Source: Methanobacteriaceae archaeon (GTDB lineage: Archaea > Methanobacteriota > Methanobacteria > Methanobacteriales > Methanobacteriaceae). Taken from it: a stretch of 41,418 nucleotides of DNA. A program made the position numbers and the translations under genes. The notes under the pieces are model-generated. The model searched no databases, was not told the origin of the DNA, and was given only the letters and a program-made list of their open reading frames with translations. Where the stretch lies: positions 1 through 41,418 of the forward strand of contig CAAFWR010000041.1 of assembly GCA_900766745.1 (NCBI GenBank). The letters run 5' to 3'. This document shows positions 19,696 to 27,875 of the stretch, one piece after another (the first letter of the stretch is position 1; each line of letters starts with the position of its first letter).

Positions 19696-19992
19696 ATGGA
19701 AAATTTAGAATTATCTGTTGAAGACGCTGTAGAATTTTTAAAAGAAAATCTTAAAATTCATGATGTTTTGGAAATATCTTTTAATAGGATATTTGCAGAA
19801 GGTGAAGTTTTAAATATTGATTTTTCAGAATATTTCAATAAGCCAGGATTTAAAATATTAGTAAGTCTTGATGCGGATTCAATTAATCCAACTATTGAAA
19901 TTGATGTTTATGAAATCCAAGACGATTTAATTGAATATACTATCTATCCTAAAGAAGGGGAAGATGTATATGTATCAGTAATCGACAAATAA
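19696..19992 (+). CDS. Small conserved methanogen protein, DUF2097-like, copy 2
   Basis: A 98-residue paralogue of the preceding gene: DAVEFLKENLKIHDVLEISFNRIFAEGEVLNIDF and TIEIDVYEIQDDLIEYTIYP align with it along most of the length, while the middle is more diverged (EYFNKPGFKIL). ATG 19696 follows GTAGGTGATAAT. It has its own 170-base upstream region, with AACTTTTATTAACTG and AATTATTAATATAAAG before the start, so it may be transcribed separately. Function unknown. Confidence 0.72.
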   Translation: MENLELSVEDAVEFLKENLKIHDVLEISFNRIFAEGEVLNIDFSEYFNKPGFKILVSLDADSINPTIEIDVYEIQDDLIEYTIYPKEGEDVYVSVIDK

Positions 19993-20004
19993 GTGAAAAA
20001 AAGT

Positions 20005-20045
20005 ATAGCTATTAAAATATTATAAATAGCTATTATTATTTTATT
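20005..20045. terminator. Convergent terminator built from two ATAGCTAT palindromes
   Basis: ATAGCTATT (20005-20013) can pair with AATAGCTAT (20025-20033) as a 9-bp stem with an 11-base loop, followed by a T-rich run on the plus strand. It lies between the 19696-19992 gene and the convergent nrpR stop at 20052. Each half is itself a palindrome. Confidence 0.45.
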
Positions 20046-20051
20046 TTTTAA

Positions 20052-21728
20052 TCAGAATCTATTCATTTCCTCAAAAGGAATTGTCATTTCTATAGCTTTA
20101 ACATCTATATCGATATTCTCTTCTTTTATTGCAGAAATTTGGTTAAGTCCACTTCCAGTTACAATACCGAAATTATAGTTGTCGACCTTTGCATTGTAAA
20201 TAAGTTCCCGTGGTTTACCTATTTTATAAATTGAGAATCCTTTATTTTTTAGCTGTTCCAATGTTTCTACAGCATAGTCTCTAGCTATATATGGAATTTC
20301 TTTTATTGAGGCAAGTATTCTGTTTGGACCAATTGATTTGTTAATTGAGGTCATTCCTTTAGCTATGAACACTTTATGAGGATCAATTGAAGATCCGTTA
20401 TATGAGATTAAATCGATAAATAATGGGGGTTGTGATAGCTCCAATAAACCTCCATATCTTGGATTACTCATAATTCCGTTTTTAATTAGGATTCCATCAA
20501 TACTTAAGCTACATATGGTTCCTATTCCAATTTTATCATCATTAGTTGGGTGTTCAATAATTTTATAAAATGGATTTATATAATCAGGGTTCTGGTTATA
20601 TGTATCTTCCATTATCTGGGTTACCTTTTCAATGTCATCTTTATCTACTAGTGAGATATTTGAAATAATATTTCCTTTCTGTGTTTTTATGTCAAAATCA
20701 ACCTTTTCTATCTGGTTCCATATTTTTGAAAGTATGAAGGGTGTTTCTTTGTAATTGTTTTGTATTGGAGGTTTTAGGATGTATTTATCTACCCCTAGAG
20801 TATTTAGATTATTGAAGTCTTCTATTTCTTCACCTATCTTAATGTCTATCTGGCGGTTTTCCTCCTGTACCACACAGAATGGTGTTACTCCTCCAATTAT
20901 TCCGATTCCAATCATTCCTTCTTTTACAGGGATTCCTAGGGTATTTTCACCTTCATCTCCAATAGCCAGTACTCCCCCGATTCCTATTTTTTCCAGTTTT
21001 TCCACTATTGCTTGTACTTTGTCTTTTGCATCAGCAGGAACCACCCTAAAGTTTGCAGGAATTACTCCTTCTCCAGTTTCTATTACATCAGATACTGAAG
21101 TCATTCCTTTAACTATAAATGCATCTAATGGAGGTATTGAGGTCTTTTTATAAGAAATAAGTTCTATAAACTTTGTAGGTCTTAAATCTTCGATTTTGAG
21201 AAGTCCTCCATATAGGGGAATTGACAGTATTCCTTCGTTAAGCAGGATTCCGTCAATTGTAGTTCCACATATTGTTGTGATGTTATACTTTTCATCATTT
21301 AGTTTTTTGAATTTCACATATGGACTTACACAAAGGCCACTGTCAAATGCATCTTTTACAAGATCAAGTGTTGTTTTATCATAAACTATAGAGTTATTAA
21401 CAACTATATTTCCGGTTTTGGTTGTATAGTCAAAATCAGTTAAGTATATCATTTCTTGAAATTTTGAATATATAAAGTCCACCTGGTCATATATTAGTCC
21501 TTTTTCAAGCTTTTCACGACCTAAATCTGTAATTTGCCTTCCAGAATATCCCATTTTTTCAGTATAACCTTTTTCATCAAGAATTTGCATATGGTATCTT
21601 ACTGCACGTTCTCCAAGATTAAATCCTTTGTTCTTTAGCTCTGTAGCTATTAACTTAGATCCTGTAGGTTTTTTCTGTTCGTTTAATATTCTTAATATTT
21701 CAATCATACGATGTTTTGATTCTGACAT
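20052..21728 (-). CDS. nrpR: NrpR, global nitrogen regulator
   Basis: Repressor of nitrogen-assimilation genes that is released by 2-oxoglutarate. The 558 residues start with a winged helix (about 1-75: KHRMIEILRILNEQKK, then GERAVRYHMQILDEKGYTEKMGYSGRQITDLG) and continue with two copies of the NrpR (DUF128) domain, about 80-310 and 330-550. Each copy has TTICGTTIDGILLNEG / GTICSLSIDGILIKNG and FIVKGMTSV / FIAKGMTSI. This is the single-chain, two-domain form. ATG at 21728 has TTGGTG before it. It lies 38 bases downstream of glnA on the same strand, so NrpR may repress its own synthesis through the glnA operators. Confidence 0.9.
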   Translation of the reverse strand: MSESKHRMIEILRILNEQKKPTGSKLIATELKNKGFNLGERAVRYHMQILDEKGYTEKMGYSGRQITDLGREKLEKGLIYDQVDFIYSKFQEMIYLTDFDYTTKTGNIVVNNSIVYDKTTLDLVKDAFDSGLCVSPYVKFKKLNDEKYNITTICGTTIDGILLNEGILSIPLYGGLLKIEDLRPTKFIELISYKKTSIPPLDAFIVKGMTSVSDVIETGEGVIPANFRVVPADAKDKVQAIVEKLEKIGIGGVLAIGDEGENTLGIPVKEGMIGIGIIGGVTPFCVVQEENRQIDIKIGEEIEDFNNLNTLGVDKYILKPPIQNNYKETPFILSKIWNQIEKVDFDIKTQKGNIISNISLVDKDDIEKVTQIMEDTYNQNPDYINPFYKIIEHPTNDDKIGIGTICSLSIDGILIKNGIMSNPRYGGLLELSQPPLFIDLISYNGSSIDPHKVFIAKGMTSINKSIGPNRILASIKEIPYIARDYAVETLEQLKNKGFSIYKIGKPRELIYNAKVDNYNFGIVTGSGLNQISAIKEENIDIDVKAIEMTIPFEEMNRF

Positions 21729-21759
21729 TTAATTAACACCAAATATTGTTTAAAAAAGT

Positions 21760-21785
21760 AAAATACTTAGATGTCTAAGTATTTT
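21760..21785 (-). terminator. 11-bp stem-loop at the glnA stop, before nrpR
   Basis: AAAATACTTAG (21760-21770) and CTAAGTATTTT (21775-21785) form a perfect 11-bp stem with a 4-base loop. On the transcribed strand it contains the glnA stop codon, and ACTTTTTT follows. It could terminate or attenuate, lowering nrpR relative to glnA, or stabilise the glnA 3' end. Confidence 0.55.
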
Positions 21786-23122
21786 TTCTGTTCATATCCG
21801 AATACTTGTACACGGTATTCGTCCCATTCTTGGTATTTTAATTCTAGGAATTTTTCACTGATATGGTCTCCAAGAGCATTGAGGATGTATTCGTCTTCTT
21901 CAAGTGCATGGTATGCTTCCCATAAACTTGACGGAAGAACTTTGATTCCACGTTCTTCTCTTTGTTCGTCAGTTAATTCGTAGATGTTGATTTCACATGG
22001 TTCGCCTGGATCGATTTTGTTTTGAATACCGTCAATACCAGCTTCTAACATTACTGCAAATGCTAAGTATGGGTTACATGCTGGGTCAGGTGATCTGTAT
22101 TCGATACGGGTTGCTTTTCCACGTGCTGCAGGTACTCTGATTAATGCTGATCTGTTTTTAAGACCGTATGCTCTGTATACTGGAGCTTCATAACCAGGTA
22201 CTAAACGTTTGTATGAGTTTACAATAGGGTTTGTAATTGCAGTTAGAGCAGGTGAGTGTTTAAGCAAACCTCCCATGAAGTGCATTGCATCTTTAGATAA
22301 TCCTGTTTCACTGTCTGGGTCTGAGAATAAGTTTTTATCTCCTTTAAATACTGACTGGTGACAGTGCATTCCACTTCCGTTTACTCCGAAGAATGGTTTT
22401 GGCATAAATGTAACTTTATAATTCATTTGGTCGAAGGTAGCCATATTGTCTACAATAGCTTTAATAGCTTGTTTGAATGTAATTACAGCGTCTGCAGTTT
22501 TTAATGCATCTTTGAATTTAAATGCTATTTCGTTTTGACCTGGTGCTACTTCGTGGTGAGATGCTTCCACTTCAAAGTCAAGTTCTTCTAGGTTTAAGGT
22601 AAGTTCTCTTCTAAAATCAGGTCCCATATCTAGGGGTTCTACATCGAAGTATCCTGCTTTATCGTATGGCATCGGATATCCTTCATCATCAATATCTACA
22701 ATAAAGAATTCTGGTTCAGGTCCAATATTATAGTTTAATCCGAGTTTAGCTATTTTTGCTAATGATTTTTTAAGGATTCCTCTTGGGTCTCCTTCAAATG
22801 GTTTTCCGTCTGTTGTCCATACGTCACAGATGAATCTACATACAGCAGACTCTTCAGGTCTCCAGGATAGTCTTGAGTATGTGTTTATGTCAGGTTTTAA
22901 AAGGAGGTCACTTTCATTGATGCTTACAAATCCTGCAATTGAGGATCCGTCAAATAGCATACCGTTAGTGAATAAATCTTCCATATCTTCTTCTTTAAAT
23001 GGAATAACGATATTTTTTACAGTTCCGTTAATATCTACAAACTGTAATCTGATAAATTTAATATTATCTTCTTTCATTTGTTTAATTACATTTTCCATTA
23101 ATTCTTCGTTAATTTCAGTCAT
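21767..23122 (-). CDS. glnA: Glutamine synthetase, type I
   Basis: Main ammonia-assimilating enzyme, glutamate + NH3 + ATP to glutamine. The 451 residues contain [29 protein letters not shown] and [32 protein letters not shown], typical of GlnA of the I-alpha kind; no adenylylation-site motif was seen. I placed the start at the ATG ending at 23122, giving [20 protein letters not shown]; the 34 extra upstream codons run through the two operators and promoter. A GGAG lies about 11 bases ahead. Expression should be controlled by NrpR, encoded next in the unit. Confidence 0.93.
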   Translation of the reverse strand: MTEINEELMENVIKQMKEDNIKFIRLQFVDINGTVKNIVIPFKEEDMEDLFTNGMLFDGSSIAGFVSINESDLLLKPDINTYSRLSWRPEESAVCRFICDVWTTDGKPFEGDPRGILKKSLAKIAKLGLNYNIGPEPEFFIVDIDDEGYPMPYDKAGYFDVEPLDMGPDFRRELTLNLEELDFEVEASHHEVAPGQNEIAFKFKDALKTADAVITFKQAIKAIVDNMATFDQMNYKVTFMPKPFFGVNGSGMHCHQSVFKGDKNLFSDPDSETGLSKDAMHFMGGLLKHSPALTAITNPIVNSYKRLVPGYEAPVYRAYGLKNRSALIRVPAARGKATRIEYRSPDPACNPYLAFAVMLEAGIDGIQNKIDPGEPCEINIYELTDEQREERGIKVLPSSLWEAYHALEEDEYILNALGDHISEKFLELKYQEWDEYRVQVFGYEQKKYLDI

Positions 23123-23162
23123 TAAATCGAACTCCATCTTTATGATGTGTTTTTCAATAGTC

Positions 23163-23176
23163 GGAAATGTTATTCC
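23163..23176. promoter_or_regulatory. NrpR operator 2 of glnA
   Basis: GGAA-ATGTTA-TTCC, matching the published GGAA-N6-TTCC NrpR consensus. Its centre is 20 bases, about two helical turns, from operator 1, so two NrpR molecules could bind side by side on one DNA face. Confidence 0.75.
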
Positions 23177-23182
23177 AACACT

Positions 23183-23196
23183 GGAAATATATTTCC
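23183..23196. promoter_or_regulatory. NrpR operator 1 of glnA
   Basis: GGAAATATATTTCC is a perfect 14-base palindrome matching GGAA-N6-TTCC. It lies just downstream of the probable TATA box, where repressor would overlap the start of transcription. Confidence 0.8.
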
Positions 23197-23205
23197 ACCT
23201 CATTC

Positions 23206-23214
23206 TATATAAAT
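23206..23214 (-). promoter_or_regulatory. Probable TATA box of glnA
   Basis: TTTATATA on the minus strand (TATATAAAT on the plus strand), with initiation expected about 25 bases on, near 23182, that is inside the operator pair. Confidence 0.55.
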
Positions 23215-23271
23215 ATTTTGACATATATTTTATTTAATGAAATAATGAAGAATAAAGCAAAAAAAGAAATA

Positions 23272-24027
23272 TTATAGGGTTTCAACTCTAAATGAGTTGA
23301 AATCTAGCAGGTCATAGATAAATAACTCTGGAGCTTCAATAACTTCCCCGATACCTGTGATTATTTTATAGGCTGCCATAGCTTCAAGACATCCTATGAT
23401 ATTAGGGTTAGGTCCGATTACCGGTGGAACACCATTGGTTAATTTCAAGACTTCATCTATTACTTCTTCAGTAAGTTTTTTACCTTTTGAAGGAAGTCCG
23501 AACATGGTCTCGTAGTCAATGTCATTTTCAGGATTGAATACTGTCATCTGTCCCATAGTTCCGTGAATTGCGCCGTGAATAAAAGGAATATTGTTTTTTT
23601 TGGCGTATCTGGAGACGATGATTCTTGTGATTAAATTATCAACGGCATCTATGACGATGTCTGCATCGTCAACGATTTTAGCTATGTTATCTTCGCTTAA
23701 ACGTTCATCAAAAGCAGTGACCTTGGTATATGGATTTATAAGTCTTACAGCTTCCTTGGCAGCTTTGCTTTTGCTGATTCCAATGGTTGTAAAATTAGAT
23801 AGTGCCTGACGGTTTAAGTTAGAGATATCAAATTCGTCTTCGTCAACAAGATTCAGGCTTCCCACTCCCATACGGGCAAGCATGCTGATGGCATCTCCTC
23901 CAATACCACCACAACCGATTACAGCTATTTTAGCATCTTTAAATCTTGTCTGTTCACTTTTAGTTACAATACTCATCTGACGAGTTACAATTTCCCAATA
24001 CCCTTCACCTATAAATCTTGTTGGCAT
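23272..24027 (-). CDS. ThiF/MoeB/HesA-family E1-like adenylyltransferase
   Basis: A 251-residue protein of the E1-like family that adenylates the C-terminal Gly of ubiquitin-like sulfur carriers. It has the nucleotide loop IAVIGCGGIGGDAISMLARMGVG, DEDEFDISNLNRQ, ISKSKAA and ADIVIDAVDNLITR, and C-terminally PPVIGPNPNIIGCLEAMAAYKIITG. The two zinc-binding CxxC pairs of bacterial MoeB/ThiF are absent and no obvious catalytic cysteine replaces them. The carrier served (molybdopterin, thiamine or tRNA thiolation) is undetermined. ATG at 24027 has AAGGTAAAACC ahead. Confidence 0.8.
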   Translation of the reverse strand: MPTRFIGEGYWEIVTRQMSIVTKSEQTRFKDAKIAVIGCGGIGGDAISMLARMGVGSLNLVDEDEFDISNLNRQALSNFTTIGISKSKAAKEAVRLINPYTKVTAFDERLSEDNIAKIVDDADIVIDAVDNLITRIIVSRYAKKNNIPFIHGAIHGTMGQMTVFNPENDIDYETMFGLPSKGKKLTEEVIDEVLKLTNGVPPVIGPNPNIIGCLEAMAAYKIITGIGEVIEAPELFIYDLLDFNSFRVETL

Positions 24028-24153
24028 GGTTTTACCTTTTAGTTTTTATTATTAATTTAACTTTCTAAAAAATATAACAATAGCTATATTTCAGAATATG
24101 AAAAATAAGAAATAATGTAAATTCTTTAAAAAAATATTTCCTGGGATTTAGGA

Positions 24154-24262
24154 TGCCGGGAGCGGGATTCGAACCCGCGGCCTCACGGTATCCCAGGAAT
24201 TGTCAGAGCACTGCTTAATTACCCTATGAGCCGTGCGCTCTAACCAGCTGAGCCACCCCGGC
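24154..24262 (-). tRNA. tRNA-Met (CAU), elongator type, with a 35-base intron
   Basis: On the minus strand the 74-base mature tRNA folds into acceptor GCCGGGG/TCCCGGC plus A73, D stem GCTC/GAGC, anticodon stem CACGG/CCGTG and T stem GCGGG/CCCGC with loop TTCGAAT. The anticodon CAU is at 34-36. The intron (24190-24224) follows position 37. CTCA of the loop pairs with TGGG of the intron, leaving 3-base bulges TAG and ATA, a canonical bulge-helix-bulge for the splicing endonuclease. The anticodon stem lacks the GGG/CCC of initiators, so I call elongator Met. tRNA-Ile2, which also reads CAU in the gene, is less likely. CCA is not encoded. Confidence 0.92.
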
Positions 24263-24386
24263 ATAGCATAGTTATATATTAACTTTTAATATTATTTAAA
24301 TATTTCGACAAATGAGTTATTTTAAGCTATTATTCCAATAATTTAATTAATAATAAAATAGAAAATAAATTCTATTGGTGATGATT

Positions 24387-25637
24387 ATGAGCAAAGTTAA
24401 AGACATGTCACTTGCACCAGAAGGTGTAAGAAAAATCGAATGGGTTCAAAAACATATGCCGGTTCTTGAACACATTAAAAAAGAGTTTGAAGAAACTAAA
24501 CCTTTTGAAGGCATTACAATCGGATCATGTTTACATTTAGAACCTAAAACAATCAATTTAGGTCTTACATTACAAGCTGGTGGGGCAGAAGTAGCTATGA
24601 CTGGATGTAACCCATTATCCACTCATGACGATGCAGTAGCTGGTGGAGTTGAACTAGGTCTCAACATCTACGGCTGGAGAGAACAAAGTGACGAAGAATA
24701 CTACGAAACAATCAATGCAGTTCTTGATCACAAACCTGACATAATCATTGATGACGGCGCTGACATGATTATGGTTCTTCACAACGAAAGAACAGATGTT
24801 TTAGAAAATATTAAAGGAGCATGTGAAGAAACTACCACTGGTGTTCACAGACTAGAAGCTATGAACCAGGATGGAGCTTTAAAATTCCCAGTAGTGGCTG
24901 TAAACGACGCATACACCAAATACCTATTTGACAACAGATACGGTACAGGCCAATCAAGTTTCGATGCAATCATGGGAACTACAAATATGCTTATAGCTGG
25001 TAAAACCATCGTCGTATGCGGATATGGATGGTGCGGTCGCGGTATTGCAGCAAGAGCACAAGGACTTGGAGCTAATGTAATCGTAACAGAAATCGACCCA
25101 ATCAGAGCACTTGAAGCTAGAATGGACGGTTTTAGAGTAATGAAAATCAGAGAAGCAGTAAAAGAAGCTGATTTAATCATTACAGTAACAGGAAACATCA
25201 ACATCATCCACGGTGATGACTTTAAATACATGAAAGACGGATGTATGCTAGCTAATTCCGGTCACTTCAATGTTGAAATCAACAGAGAAGACCTTGAAGC
25301 ACAATCATCTAGCGTAAAAGAAGTACGTGAAAGTATTGAAGAATTCACAATGAAAGACGGAAGAAAACTATACTTGCTTGCAGACGGAAGACTTGTAAAC
25401 CTTGCAGCTGCACGTGGACAAGGACATCCTGCAGAAATTATGGACATGAGTTTTGCAGTTCAAGCACTTTCAGCAAAATACATCTTAAACAACGATTTAC
25501 CTGTTGATGTGCAAAAAGCACCAGATAAAATAGACGATACTGTTGCACGCTTAAAATTAACATCAATGGACATTGAAATCGACTCATTATCAGAACGTCA
25601 AAAAGAGTACATGAGCAACTGGCAAGAAGGAACATAG
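24387..25637 (+). CDS. ahcY: Adenosylhomocysteinase (or S-inosylhomocysteine hydrolase)
   Basis: NAD-dependent hydrolase that removes the product of methyl transfer reactions. The 416 residues carry the NAD loop GYGWCGRGIAARAQGLGANV near residue 212 and CLHLEPKTINLGLTLQAGGAEV, GCNPLSTHDD, DDGADMI and NSGHFNVEIN, all AhcY-like. In some methanogens the homologue prefers S-inosyl-L-homocysteine after deamination (known for M. jannaschii); sequence alone does not settle this. ATG 24387 follows GGTGATGATT. A hairpin with a T tract surrounds the stop codon. Confidence 0.9.
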   Translation: MSKVKDMSLAPEGVRKIEWVQKHMPVLEHIKKEFEETKPFEGITIGSCLHLEPKTINLGLTLQAGGAEVAMTGCNPLSTHDDAVAGGVELGLNIYGWREQSDEEYYETINAVLDHKPDIIIDDGADMIMVLHNERTDVLENIKGACEETTTGVHRLEAMNQDGALKFPVVAVNDAYTKYLFDNRYGTGQSSFDAIMGTTNMLIAGKTIVVCGYGWCGRGIAARAQGLGANVIVTEIDPIRALEARMDGFRVMKIREAVKEADLIITVTGNINIIHGDDFKYMKDGCMLANSGHFNVEINREDLEAQSSSVKEVRESIEEFTMKDGRKLYLLADGRLVNLAAARGQGHPAEIMDMSFAVQALSAKYILNNDLPVDVQKAPDKIDDTVARLKLTSMDIEIDSLSERQKEYMSNWQEGT

Positions 25638-25660
25638 CTTCCTTTATTTTTTCTTTTTTT
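25627..25660 (+). terminator. Terminator hairpin of ahcY
   Basis: AAGGAA (25627-25632) pairs with TTCCTT (25639-25644) across CATAGC, followed by TATTTTTTCTTTTTTT. The stop codon TAG (25635-25637) is in the loop. Confidence 0.55.
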
Positions 25661-25668
25661 AGATAGCT

Positions 25669-26319
25669 ATGGCTTATTTTAGGTATATTGATAAGGGGGA
25701 TGGCCCTACCAAACTTCTAATTGGAGGGGTTCATGGAAATGAAGGTAAAACTGCTATTAAATTCTTAAAATCTTTAAAAAGATCAGATTTCTCCAATGGT
25801 CAGATTTACATATATAATTTTGACAAGACAGATTATATCTCAACTATTGATCCTAATTATTACGAATCTGCAATCGGCAAAAGGATCTTAGGGTTAATAG
25901 AAGACATTAAACCGGATTTTTATATCGAACTTCACTGTTATAATATAAAAAATTTCAATAAACTGGTATCAATGAAACGTTTTGATAAAACTGGTGTTCC
26001 TCCACTTCTTGATTTAGGAGAATATGTTTTGTTAAGCTCAGTTTCACCATTAATCAGAACTAGGTATTTCCCACAAAAAACAATATGTCAGACACTGGAA
26101 TTTCCATGTCTTGATAAGTTAAATCCTGATATTTCTAAGGAATATAATTTTGATTTTGAAAAATCATATAAAGTCTATGATAAGATTCTTAAGATGCTGG
26201 CAATTGCACCTTCAAGGGAATATTATGAAAAAGAGATTATGGGAGATTATTCCAAACAGGCGGAATTAGCTATTAGATATGCTAAACTTATTTTTGGAAA
26301 GAATTTTCCTCCATATTAA
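25669..26319 (+). CDS. Putative zinc-dependent deacylase/carboxypeptidase (AstE/AspA-like, DUF2119)
   Basis: A 216-residue protein with GGVHGNEGKTAIKFLKSL near the N-terminus (H-x2-E of zinc M14-type enzymes) and IELHCYNIKNF near residue 93 (the third zinc ligand). A glutamate in CQTLEFPCLD could be the general base. That order is typical of succinylglutamate desuccinylase/aspartoacylase-like proteins. Methanogen members carry the name DUF2119 as far as I recall; the substrate is unknown. The start ATG 25669 overlaps an ATAGCTAT palindrome and has no GGTG site. Its stop overlaps the convergent fen1 stop by 4 bases. Confidence 0.7.
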   Translation: MAYFRYIDKGDGPTKLLIGGVHGNEGKTAIKFLKSLKRSDFSNGQIYIYNFDKTDYISTIDPNYYESAIGKRILGLIEDIKPDFYIELHCYNIKNFNKLVSMKRFDKTGVPPLLDLGEYVLLSSVSPLIRTRYFPQKTICQTLEFPCLDKLNPDISKEYNFDFEKSYKVYDKILKMLAIAPSREYYEKEIMGDYSKQAELAIRYAKLIFGKNFPPY

Positions 26320-27299
26320 AACCAGTCTTCTAGGCTTTTCTGACCACTGTTTAGATTTTTAAGTCTTTTACATGCATTTTCCACTCTGCTTTCAGAAAAT
26401 CCATGTTCTCCACATAAAAACTCTTTTATTTTCTCGTCTTGTGGCTTTTTCCATCTTATTTTGTAATCGGTTTTAATTGTAGGGTGTAAGAATATTTCTT
26501 TTACAGCTTCTAAATCCTGATTTGATTCTTTTTCGAATTCTTTAAGGACTGTTTCTAGTTTTCCATTTTTAGCATATTTTAAAGCTGTTTTTGCCCCAAC
26601 TCTTTTTTTTCCTTCATTGAAATCTGTTCCAATCAGTATTCCCATATCTATTAACTGTTCTCTTGTGATATTCAATTCTTTTAGGACTTTTTTAAGCTCA
26701 TAGTATTCGAGGTTTCCAAGATTTGAATTAATAGCAAGGTTTCTGACAATTCTAGGTGATCCAAATAAAAGACAGTCGTAGTCCTGTGATGCAGCTGCCC
26801 ATACATCTCCTTTTTTAACCATATATGCTGCTTGTGCTTCCCCTTCACCACAAGCTTCAATATATGGAATTCCCATTAGTGTCAATAGCTTTTTTGATGA
26901 GTCTATTATATATGGGGAGAGCTTTGATGAACGCATTGCGTATTTTCTTGCTTCTGCTATGTCTCCTCTTTTAAGTGCTTCCTTCCATTTCTGTTCTGAC
27001 TCTTCACGAATCTGTCTGCGCTCTTCCTGTGTCTCCTGTTTAAGCTCTGGAGCTTTCCCGTCAAAGACATAAACTGGTTTAATGTCTTTTTCTATCATTG
27101 AAGAGTTTCTATATAATATTCCACTTAAATGGGATGTTATATTGCCATTATGGTCTTTTAAAGGTGTTCCATCTCTTTGCCTTATGATTGAGAGGAACTG
27201 ATAAAGTGTGTTAAATGCATCTATTGCAACAGATCTTCCTTCCATAGCCTTAAAATTTATTGGTTCTGGACTTATTATGTCTTTTAGTTTAACTCCCAT
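26316..27299 (-). CDS. fen: Flap endonuclease 1
   Basis: Removes 5' flaps during Okazaki-fragment maturation and repair. The 327 residues start MGVKLKDIISPEPI as usual in archaeal FEN1. VAIDAFNTLYQFL, PVYVFDGKAPELK, GIPYIEACGEGEAQAAYMVKKGDVWAAASQDYDCLLFG and IGTDFNEG carry the acidic metal ligands. The C-terminal QKSLEDWF is a PCNA-interacting (PIP) box. I preferred the ATG at 27299 (GGTGGG ahead) over one four codons upstream. It is the last gene of the aksA-hacA-27312 cluster. Confidence 0.93.
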   Translation of the reverse strand: MGVKLKDIISPEPINFKAMEGRSVAIDAFNTLYQFLSIIRQRDGTPLKDHNGNITSHLSGILYRNSSMIEKDIKPVYVFDGKAPELKQETQEERRQIREESEQKWKEALKRGDIAEARKYAMRSSKLSPYIIDSSKKLLTLMGIPYIEACGEGEAQAAYMVKKGDVWAAASQDYDCLLFGSPRIVRNLAINSNLGNLEYYELKKVLKELNITREQLIDMGILIGTDFNEGKKRVGAKTALKYAKNGKLETVLKEFEKESNQDLEAVKEIFLHPTIKTDYKIRWKKPQDEKIKEFLCGEHGFSESRVENACKRLKNLNSGQKSLEDWF

Positions 27300-27311
27300 A
27301 TTTCCCACCAT

Positions 27312-27875
27312 TTATATTTCTGTAAAATAGCTAATTGGAAATGATTCTTTAATCCACATTAATATTTCTCCTTTGTGGATAATAACATAGTCTCTTGATA
27401 AGAATTCTTCATCAGTGCCGTATAGCTCTTTCAGTGTTTCGTTTCCTTTTTCTATGAAAATATTGTTTATTTCTCTTCTTGACTCTATTTTGTAGTTTTT
27501 AAGAATTCTTCCAATTGGTATGTTTGCACTCATTAAGTCGCACTTGATTTCATCAGTAAGTCTTTCTAATGGAACATAGGATAATGCATATATTAATGGA
27601 TCATCGTCTTTGTGCATTACAATTTCCCTGAAATTGATTTCTGCACCTTCTTTGGAATTTATCAGTTCTGCCTGTTTGGCTGATGCAGTTTCAGTATGCT
27701 GTTCTAATGTTGTTAGGTCTATTTTACCGAAAAGAACATCTAGTATTGCTGTAATGGATCCGTCAGTTGTTAACAATATTTTCTGGGTATTTGAAAAATT
27801 CTTGTTATAGTCTTTTTCTACTTGGTTTATTTTTTCAATCAGACGCTTGTTAGCTTCATTTTTATTTAGAGACAT
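27312..27875 (-). CDS. Chorismate pyruvate-lyase-like protein (DUF98)
   Basis: A 187-residue protein with a C-terminal core, SYVPLERLTDEIKCDLMSANIPIGRIL followed by ESRREI, that I recognise as the DUF98 chorismate-lyase-like family. Members release 4-hydroxybenzoate from chorismate. In methanogens a lyase of this kind has been proposed to feed the aromatic part of methanopterin, so placement beside coenzyme B genes would make sense. The assignment rests on remembered motifs. The start ATG abuts the hacA stop (TAA directly followed by ATG) and the site reads GTGAATTAA. Confidence 0.6.
   Translation of the reverse strand: MSLNKNEANKRLIEKINQVEKDYNKNFSNTQKILLTTDGSITAILDVLFGKIDLTTLEQHTETASAKQAELINSKEGAEINFREIVMHKDDDPLIYALSYVPLERLTDEIKCDLMSANIPIGRILKNYKIESRREINNIFIEKGNETLKELYGTDEEFLSRDYVIIHKGEILMWIKESFPISYFTEI

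Noticed and set aside
24154..24262. tRNA-Ile2 (CAU read as AUA) or initiator tRNA-Met
   Set aside because: The acceptor and anticodon stems fit archaeal elongator tRNA-Met, initiator GGG/CCC anticodon-stem pairs are absent, and an intron at 37/38 is common in elongator Met. Ile2 is not strictly excluded.
25629..25642. GGAA-N6-TTCC match resembling a further NrpR operator
   Set aside because: It lies at the 3' end of ahcY, is part of a hairpin followed by a T tract, and is far from any promoter. A terminator explains it better.
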